A stretch of DNA of 19,735 nt from Isotricha intestinalis (lineage: Eukaryota > Ciliophora > Litostomatea > Vestibuliferida > Isotrichidae). The notes under the pieces were generated by a model. The model was not told the origin of the DNA, ran no database searches, and worked only from the letters and a program-made list of their open reading frames with translations. Both the position numbers and the translations under genes were made by a program. Of this stretch, positions 1 to 6,308 are shown one piece after another. Where the stretch lies: assembly GCA_023807065.1 (NCBI GenBank), contig JAJJLU010000762.1, positions 1 to 19,735 on the forward strand. The letters are read 5' to 3'. Position 1 is the first letter of the stretch; the number at the start of each line of letters is the position of its first letter.

Positions 1-14
1 CCCCAATCCCCAAT
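1..14. repeat. Telomere-like terminal repeat, two copies of CCCCAAT
   Basis: The window begins with CCCCAAT twice in perfect tandem and then passes directly into AT-rich unique sequence. C-rich strand 5'->3' at the left end of a sequence is the expected orientation of a ciliate telomere (C4A2-type in Tetrahymena). Here the unit is seven bases with an added T, and I recall this form from rumen litostome ciliates. Only two units are present, so it could be the trimmed stub of a longer array. A stretch this GC-rich is rare in the rest of the window, which makes chance unlikely. Confidence 0.6.
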
Positions 15-559
15 TAAAAAGAATTTATGTTTATAATTATTTCAAATCATTTTATTGTATTTTAAATAAAAAGAATTTTATTTTTTATTTTATTATTTAT
101 ATATAATAATAATAAAATTTTAAATAAATTAAAAAAATGAAAAAAAATTTAAAAAAACCATTTAAAAAATATTAAAAACATTTATAGAAAACACATCAAA
201 AAATTATGACAAGAAAAAGAAATTAAAAAACCTAAATAATTTCTCTTACAAACAAATATTTATTTAAAATTTCTATTCAAAAAGACCCCAAATAATAATA
301 TAAAAAACGATTTTTTTGAATAAAAATATAAATTTCAATTCATTTAAAAGATTAATAAATTCACATTCATTTATTTTATTTAAACATATAATATAAAATT
401 TAACCTTTATTCATTAACATATACAATATTAATCAAGTATTCTAATATATTGATAATTCATTAATTCAAATATATTGACCTCTAAAAAAAAAATCATTTA
501 ATAAGTAATTTATATTATAATACCATAAAATATTTGATTTATCTAAAAAATTGAAAATA
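15..559. other. Subtelomeric AT-rich spacer without a gene
   Basis: This is very AT-rich sequence between the telomere-like repeat and the 3' end of the first surface-protein gene. I see no open frame, RNA gene or clear repeat array. Positions 281-293 carry AAAGACCCCAAAT, which recurs at 2050-2062 downstream of the second surface-protein gene. The right half of the spacer therefore belongs to the duplicated unit. Confidence 0.6.
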
Positions 560-1012
560 TTAAAAAGCAAATAACCCAATAAGTAAAATGATTGAAAACT
601 TTATAAAACTACCACTTTTAACAGCAACAGTAACATCAACACTTTCACCAGTTCCTAAATTTTTAGCATCATCAGTTTTATCACATTTGGTATCATCACA
701 ATAGACACCATAATAATATTTAGTAGCAGGATTATCAGGGTCAGCACCACAAGTAGCACCAGTGAATTTACATTTAACTTCATTAGTATATCCATTAAGA
801 CTACATTGTCCTGCACATAATTGTGTACCATTCCAAAGACAACATTTAACTGTTGATGGAACAGATGAAAATGCTATATTTATTGTGTACTCATCTTCAT
901 CTATCCAATTAAATTCATGATATGGTTCTGTGTTTTGTTCATCCACATTACTGATTACACATATTGTACTTGTTATAATTATTAATATTATTGATATTGT
1001 ATATTTATTCAT
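560..1012 (-). CDS. Small secreted cysteine-rich protein, probable GPI-anchored surface protein (copy 1)
   Basis: This 150-residue protein belongs to no family I can name. Residues 1-20 form a signal peptide (Met-Asn-Lys, then an Ile-rich hydrophobic core). The C-terminus (about 135-150) is a second hydrophobic segment preceded by Val-Lys-Ser-Gly-Ser, a layout typical of a GPI-attachment signal. Between them lie eight cysteines at 57, 58, 66, 70, 81, 88, 105 and 110, so four disulfides are possible, and one N-glycosylation site (N61-G-T). An acidic EFNWIDEDEYTI segment sits at 34-45. The paralogue at 2305-2757 has the same length and identical cysteine spacing. The ATG gives a complete signal peptide and the stop is TAA. 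Transcription runs toward the telomere. Layout, size and subtelomeric position resemble ciliate surface antigens, but no sequence relation to them was shown. The GPI anchor is inferred. Confidence 0.85.
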   Translation of the reverse strand: MNKYTISIILIIITSTICVISNVDEQNTEPYHEFNWIDEDEYTINIAFSSVPSTVKCCLWNGTQLCAGQCSLNGYTNEVKCKFTGATCGADPDNPATKYYYGVYCDDTKCDKTDDAKNLGTGESVDVTVAVKSGSFIKFSIILLIGLFAF

Positions 1013-1060
1013 TTTTATTTTGTTTATAAAAAATTTTCAGATGATTTTATATTTCTTTTT

Positions 1061-1142
1061 TTTTCAAATATTGTATTTAATTTTTTTTTATTAAAGGATT
1101 CATAAATCTTTTATTTATTTTATTTTTCCAAAGAAATGTTTT
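1061..1142 (-). promoter_or_regulatory. Conserved upstream blocks of surface-protein gene copy 1
   Basis: Three short blocks upstream of the ATG are shared with the second gene: TTTTCAAATATTGT (1061-1074), AAAGGATT (1093-1100) and GAAATGTTTT (1133-1142), all written on the plus strand. The first two lie about 49 and 81 bases upstream here and about 44 and 76 upstream of copy 2, so their spacing to the start is nearly kept. They may be promoter elements, or only remnants of the duplication. Confidence 0.4.
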
Positions 1143-1355
1143 GATTGAATTATTTTTATGTTTTACTTAATTAATATTTTCTAAATTTCATTCAGATTCC
1201 TTTTGGTAAATATATGGATTATTTGTTTTCAAAATAAAAGTCATTTTCAAAAGTTTATTGCAAATTCTGTTATATTAAAATTAATTTTTTAAAATATTCA
1301 TTAAATATTATACAATTTTATTATAAAAAAATATTGATTAATAAATTGAAGATAG

Positions 1356-2049
1356 ATAATTAGGAATTTATTTTAAATATTAATGTTCAATATTGATGTT
1401 AATCTATAAATAAGAATAAAATTAATTAAATTTGTTTAGACAAATTTCTTTGGAAATTAAATTTTTATTTCAAATTAAATAATTAATAATTCAAATGAAA
1501 ATATATCATTTTTCTTATTGTTTGAAAAATTACATTATAAAAAAAATGGAATAAACTCTTTATTATTTTTACTTTTTTCATTTAAACAAAACAAAGTGAA
1601 AAAGATATTTAATTATTTTATTCAAATAATAATAACTTGAATTGATTAAATAATATTTATGAAATAAAGAAAAAAAATCTCAAATTGATTAGCAAATTAA
1701 AAAATATAAAAATAAATGAATTCAAAAAGAAAAGTTTAAATTACTTAATTCAAGTGTAATTGTAAAATGAATTGAATAATCTCTAATTTTCAAAACTTCT
1801 ATATATTTAATATAATAGGATAAAAATATAGATAATCTCCTCTAATATAGAAATAATAATTATTTTGAGATGATTTCAATAATATAAAGAGGAAAAAGTT
1901 TATGACAAATTATAACAAATATTTTCTATCTATTATTTCCAAATATAATAATATATTAAATTAAAATTTTAATATAAACTATTTTTATTAATTGAATAAA
2001 AAAATGTATCAAATTAAAAAACATCAAAAGTTTTAATCTTTTTATTCTT
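1356..2049. other. Gene-free AT-rich spacer between the two duplicated units
   Basis: I see no long open frame, RNA gene or ordered repeat in this stretch. It is AT-rich with frequent stops in all frames. I could not find a third, degraded copy of the surface-protein gene here. Confidence 0.55.
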
Positions 2050-2304
2050 AAAGACCCCAAATAGTAGTATAAAAATGAGTTCTTCTAACAAAAAAATATA
2101 GATTACTCTCAAATACAATATGAATGTATTATTAATTGAAATAATTAATTTATATTCTCATATTAATTCCATAATTCATAATAATAAAACATTAAAATAA
2201 GACACTTAAAATAAAAAAGAAAAAAAAGAAAGAAAAATCATTAATTAATAAATTATTATTTTTAAAACACCAAGTAAAAAACAATATTAAAAACTTTTAA
2301 ACTT

Positions 2305-2757
2305 TTAAAAAACAAATAAACATAAAAGTAAAAAGAATGTTAAATGAATAAAAGAACTTCCTTTAACAGCAACAGTAATTTCAGCATTTTCACCTAAAAG
2401 TTTTAATTTGTCTTTGTCATTAACACAATTGGTATCATCACAATAGAGAGAATAATAATATTTAGTAGCAGGATTATCAGGGTCAGCACCACAAGTAGCA
2501 CCAGTGAATTTACATGATAAAACTTTAGCATCATTATTTTGAGTACAACTTCCAGGACAAAAGTTAGTTCCATTATAAAGACAACAAGTTTTTGGAAGAG
2601 TTGTTATAGATAAAAGAAAAGGAATATCTATTGTGTATTCATCTTCATCAAGCCAATTAAATTCTTCATATGGATTTGTGTGTACTGGGTCAAAGTCCAA
2701 TGATGATTTTATATTTGATAATAAAAGGATTAATATTGAAATTGATAATTTATTCAT
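2305..2757 (-). CDS. Small secreted cysteine-rich protein, probable GPI-anchored surface protein (copy 2)
   Basis: This is a 150-residue paralogue of the 560-1012 protein, of unknown function. It has a Leu/Ile-rich signal peptide (about 1-18) and a C-terminal hydrophobic tail (about 135-150) after Val-Lys-Gly-Ser-Ser, consistent with GPI anchoring. Eight cysteines at 58, 59, 67, 71, 82, 89, 106 and 111 follow the pattern CC-x7-C-x3-C-x10-C-x6-C-x16-C-x4-C, exactly as in copy 1. The N62-G-T glycosylation site and the FNW-x-DEDEYTI acidic segment are also kept. The block from about residue 82 to 102 is identical in the two proteins, and its DNA is identical too. The N-terminus, the 110-125 region and the hydrophobic tail have diverged freely. 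The stop is TAA. The role is inferred to be at the cell surface; nothing indicates an enzyme. Confidence 0.85.
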   Translation of the reverse strand: MNKLSISILILLLSNIKSSLDFDPVHTNPYEEFNWLDEDEYTIDIPFLLSITTLPKTCCLYNGTNFCPGSCTQNNDAKVLSCKFTGATCGADPDNPATKYYYSLYCDDTNCVNDKDKLKLLGENAEITVAVKGSSFIHLTFFLLLCLFVF

Positions 2758-2800
2758 TTTTTATTTTTTTTTATGCTTCGATAAATATTTACAATTCATT

Positions 2801-2862
2801 TTTTCAAATGTTGTTTTTTTAAATTTTTTATGAAAGGATTTCTTTTTTTTATGAAATGTTTT
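2801..2862 (-). promoter_or_regulatory. Conserved upstream blocks of surface-protein gene copy 2
   Basis: TTTTCAAATGTTGT (2801-2814), AAAGGATT (2833-2840) and GAAATGTTTT (2853-2862) on the plus strand match the blocks upstream of copy 1. The gap between the last two is 20 bases shorter than in copy 1. The first two keep their distance to the ATG, which fits function near the start of transcription. Common descent alone would also explain them. Confidence 0.4.
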
Positions 2863-3070
2863 TTCTTGGTTTTTATTTTTTTTAAGGTTTTTATATTGTA
2901 GTTTTTGTTTTAGTTTTTTTTTATGTTAAATATGAAATTTTATTTCTAAATAAAAAGAGATTTAATGTTTTTAAAGCAAATTCTGTTACATTATAATTTA
3001 TTTTTTTAAAAATATTCATTAAATATTTAATAATTATACAACTTTGATTGATAAGATTGAATAAATAGAA

Positions 3071-4016
3071 CGACTGTTTTTATATTGGCACACGAAAATA
3101 TAAATATTTTAAGATAAATATATTAAGAAAATTGTTTTTCATTAAATATCATAAATTATTTTAATTCAAATAAATTTAAAAAAGAACAATAATAACAACG
3201 ATGAAATTTCAAAATTCTAAATTTTTTAAATTTAGTTTGTAACAACACAACCTATTATTTAAATTAAAAAAAATATAAAAGAAAGAAAAGGCCACAAATA
3301 AGTCTACCTTTGATATATGAAAAAATTAAGCATACCAATCATAAAAGAAACACTTTCAAATTAAAAAGAAACTTTTCAAGAAAATAAGAATTTCATAAAA
3401 AATGATAAAAATATTTATAACATTTAAAAAAATGTATTTCCAACCAAAAGACAAAAACAATTTTAATTTTTTTATTGGTTTTTTTATTTTTGAATATTAA
3501 CTATTTTCAAAATACTTAAAGATTTTATTAAATTTTAAGTGAGAAATGAAATTTTTGTGAGAAGTAAATTCAATAAAATAAAAGTAGAATATTTGTGATG
3601 ATTATATTATTATATAGATTCTATTTTTTTGAGTATATTAAATTGGACATAAAAATTTTATTTATTTAAAAATAATTTGTATTTCTCTTTAATTTCAAGT
3701 GAAATCCTAAAAATTATATTTTTATATTTCACAAATAAATATTAATTTATAAATTTTATCAATTAAATATGATATAATTAAACATTGATGAAAAAGAAAT
3801 AAAATTTAAAAAAACTATTTAATTAAAGACAAAATTATTTTTTAAAAAGGAAAATTTTTTTAAATTTTTTCCAACAAAAAATATTAAATAAAACAATAAA
3901 AATAAAATAATATTTTAATTATTCAATAGAATAGTTTTTATTTATAAAAAAATTATCTATTAAAAGTTAATAGTATTTATTATATAATTTTTTTTTCAAT
4001 TTATTTTTTAATAAAA
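3071..4016. other. Gene-free spacer separating the subtelomeric pair from the core genes
   Basis: This is AT-rich sequence of nearly 950 bases between the upstream side of surface gene 2 (-) and the ATG of the kinase (+), so it must hold both upstream regions. I found no supported gene, RNA or repeat array in it. Short GC-richer islands occur near 3060-3110 and 3285-3320, but they do not form any feature I recognise. Confidence 0.5.
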
Positions 4017-6131
4017 ATGTTGAGTATTTTAAATGGTCAAACTCTTTTAGAATATGAATCAATCTATAATGAAATATCGAAAGAAAAATTTGAAAAATTT
4101 TTAAATCATTTATTTGAAACATTATTTCCAACAAAAAAAAATTTAGATAGAAATATATTCAACAAATTATTTCCAAAAATTCCATATTTTCCAAAAATGA
4201 AATTATTTGATTATTTACTCAAAAAAAATAAACATGAATCTCATTTAATATCAATAGAAAATATCATAGAAACATTAATAATAATAATTTTTGGTTCAAT
4301 AGAAGATAAAATTAATTTTGTAACAAAATATCTTTCTTTTAATAATGATAATAAAATATATTATAAAGATGTTAAATTAATATTTTTTTATTTCCATATA
4401 TTTACATTAAGATTAGATAATATAGATTTAGATAAAATAATAAATGATTTTTTTAAAGGAAAAGAGTTTTTATCAAAAAAAGAATTTTTAAATTTAATTA
4501 AAACAGAAAATTCAAATTTATTTTATTTACTTCTTTTTTCTTTTAATAAAACTCTATTTTCAAAAAATGATATAAAAATAATCGAACATAATATACATTT
4601 AAATTATAATAAAACATATACTCAAGTATCATTTTTATATGAAAATTTATCAAATCCATCAAAAGAACTTTTTAATTATATCAATGATAATTATAATTTA
4701 TTTTTAGATTATTATGATGAAACAAAAGAAATAGAAGATTTTAATGAATTAAATTCTTTTGAAAATGATTTTAAAGCTTTTAGAAGTACTTTAATGTCAA
4801 GTAATAACTTAAGTGAAGATGAAGATTTTAACATAGAAAAAAATAAAAAAAATCAAAAATCAAAATCTTTTAAAAATAAAACTATTAATACCTATTTTTT
4901 ACCTAATATAAAAGATTATAAAAATAAAAGTAATTCTCCTAATATTCACGTTTATAATACTTGTTTAAACAAAAAAATAAAAGGATTAAATTTTAATGAT
5001 TTTGAAAAAATTGCAATTGAAATTTATGGAATTAATTATGAATGTGAAATCATTTTCGCAGAAAATTTTCTTATTGTAAAATATATTGATGAAAAAAAAG
5101 AAAAAAAAACTTTAATTATTCCTTTAAATTATTCTTATCCTTTGAAAATAAATAAGCAAAATTATTTTGAAGTTATTATTAAAAATCAAATTTCTAATAA
5201 TGATAAAGACTTTAAATTTAAATTTAATGTAATTGAAAAAAGAAATACATTTTATGATAAAATATATATTTTAACAAATAGTTTTAGTATAAAAGAAGAA
5301 TTTAATTTTATAGAAGAAATAGGAAAAGGAGAATTTGGAATAATATATTTAGCAACTAAAAAAGAAAACAAAGAAGAAAAAAAAATAATAAATTTTGAAG
5401 AAATAGAAAATATAACAATAAAAACAAATAATTCTGAAAATATAGAAAAATATGCAATTAAAGTATTAAATAAAATAAATTTAAAAAAAAAAGAATTAAA
5501 TTGTCCTTTTTCAATTCAAAGAAATGAATATGAAATATCAAAAATTTTTGAAAGAATTTCTCATCCAAATATAATAAGAATAAATAATGTTTTAGAAGAT
5601 ATAAATAATATATATATAGTAATGGAATATTGTTCAAAAGAAAATCAGATAAATATTAATGAATTATCAAATGAAGAAAAATTAAATAAAATAAATCAAT
5701 TAATTCAAGGAATTAAATTTTTACATAATATAGGAATAATTCATAGAGATTTAAAATTACAAAATATTTTAATAGGAAATGATAATAATATAAAAATAAT
5801 AGATTTTAATTTATCTAATATTATTTCTCCCTATGAAAAAATCAATGAATTTTTAGGAAGTTATGGTTATTTTTCACCTGAAATTATTGAAAAAAAATCT
5901 TATTCTTTTGAAACTGATTTTTGGAATCTTGGAATTATTTCTTTTTATTTTTTATATAATTTTAATCCTTTTAAAAATTGTGAAAGTATAAATGAAATCA
6001 AACAATTTGATTTATGTAAATTTTTAAATGATAATTGTGATAATAATATAAATAATTCTGCCAATTCTATTAAACAAATTATTATTTCTTGCTTAAATTT
6101 TAATATAAATGAAAGAGGAAAAAATATTTAG
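4017..6131 (+). CDS. Protein Ser/Thr kinase with EF-hand-like and PH-like N-terminal regions
   Basis: The 704-residue protein has a kinase domain from about 430 to the end. Visible motifs are the P-loop GKGEFG (436-441), AIK with Lys482, HRDLKLQN with Asp578 and Asn583, the substitution DFN (596-598) for DFG, SPE (620-622), the D-x-W motif (Asp634, Trp636) and Arg700. Residues 100-165 resemble degenerate EF-hand helices with a weak loop around 107-118 (Asn109, Asp111, Ile114). Residues about 325-425, which alternate beta-like stretches, could be a PH-like fold; both of these are inference. The overall shape recalls ciliate CaMK/AGC-like kinases with an N-terminal regulatory half, so the role is probably signalling in the cytosol. 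The frame ends by TAG only four residues after Arg700, about ten residues earlier than usual for the last kinase helix. The Vps54/50-like gene follows 177 bases downstream on the same strand. Confidence 0.85.
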   Translation: MLSILNGQTLLEYESIYNEISKEKFEKFLNHLFETLFPTKKNLDRNIFNKLFPKIPYFPKMKLFDYLLKKNKHESHLISIENIIETLIIIIFGSIEDKINFVTKYLSFNNDNKIYYKDVKLIFFYFHIFTLRLDNIDLDKIINDFFKGKEFLSKKEFLNLIKTENSNLFYLLLFSFNKTLFSKNDIKIIEHNIHLNYNKTYTQVSFLYENLSNPSKELFNYINDNYNLFLDYYDETKEIEDFNELNSFENDFKAFRSTLMSSNNLSEDEDFNIEKNKKNQKSKSFKNKTINTYFLPNIKDYKNKSNSPNIHVYNTCLNKKIKGLNFNDFEKIAIEIYGINYECEIIFAENFLIVKYIDEKKEKKTLIIPLNYSYPLKINKQNYFEVIIKNQISNNDKDFKFKFNVIEKRNTFYDKIYILTNSFSIKEEFNFIEEIGKGEFGIIYLATKKENKEEKKIINFEEIENITIKTNNSENIEKYAIKVLNKINLKKKELNCPFSIQRNEYEISKIFERISHPNIIRINNVLEDINNIYIVMEYCSKENQININELSNEEKLNKINQLIQGIKFLHNIGIIHRDLKLQNILIGNDNNIKIIDFNLSNIISPYEKINEFLGSYGYFSPEIIEKKSYSFETDFWNLGIISFYFLYNFNPFKNCESINEIKQFDLCKFLNDNCDNNINNSANSIKQIIISCLNFNINERGKNI

Positions 6132-6308
6132 ATTTTATTATATTAAATATTTTATTATATATTTTACTGATTATATATTTGATATTAATTATTAGGAGGA
6201 GTTTAATTTGAAAAATATTTATATAAACATTAATATATAATATATTTTTTATTTTATTAATAAAAACATTTTAAAAAAATTAAACAATTAAAAAAAATAA
6301 AAAATTAA

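Larger units (their letters stand above)
281..1355. repeat. Subtelomeric tandem duplication, copy 1 (telomere-proximal)
   Basis: This unit is a diverged duplicate of about 2050-3070. Anchors found in both copies in the same order are AAAGACCCCAAAT (281 and 2050), the coding region (560 and 2305), TTTTCAAATATTGT or its G variant (1061 and 2801), AAAGGATT (1093 and 2833) and GCAAATTCTGTTA (1260 and 2976). Offsets between anchors range from about 1716 to 1769 bases, so small indels have accumulated. The outer boundaries are approximate. Confidence 0.7.
2050..3070. repeat. Subtelomeric tandem duplication, copy 2 (telomere-distal)
   Basis: This is the partner of copy 1 at about 281-1355, recognised by the same ordered anchors on both sides of the gene: AAAGACCCCAAAT at 2050-2062, the coding region at 2305-2757, the upstream blocks at 2801-2862 and GCAAATTCTGTTA at 2976-2988. 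Identity outside the anchors is patchy, so the duplication is not recent. The orientation is direct (head to tail). Confidence 0.7.

Noticed and set aside
281..293. CCCCAAA within AAAGACCCCAAAT as an internal telomere repeat or chromosome breakage signal
   Set aside because: It is a single short occurrence per duplicated unit, not tandem, and not identical to the CCCCAAT end repeat; it is better explained as part of the duplicated flank.
2633..2833. Plus-strand open frame of 66 codons
   Set aside because: It lies antisense to the start and upstream region of the second surface-protein gene, and its composition is what T-rich spacer DNA gives by chance.
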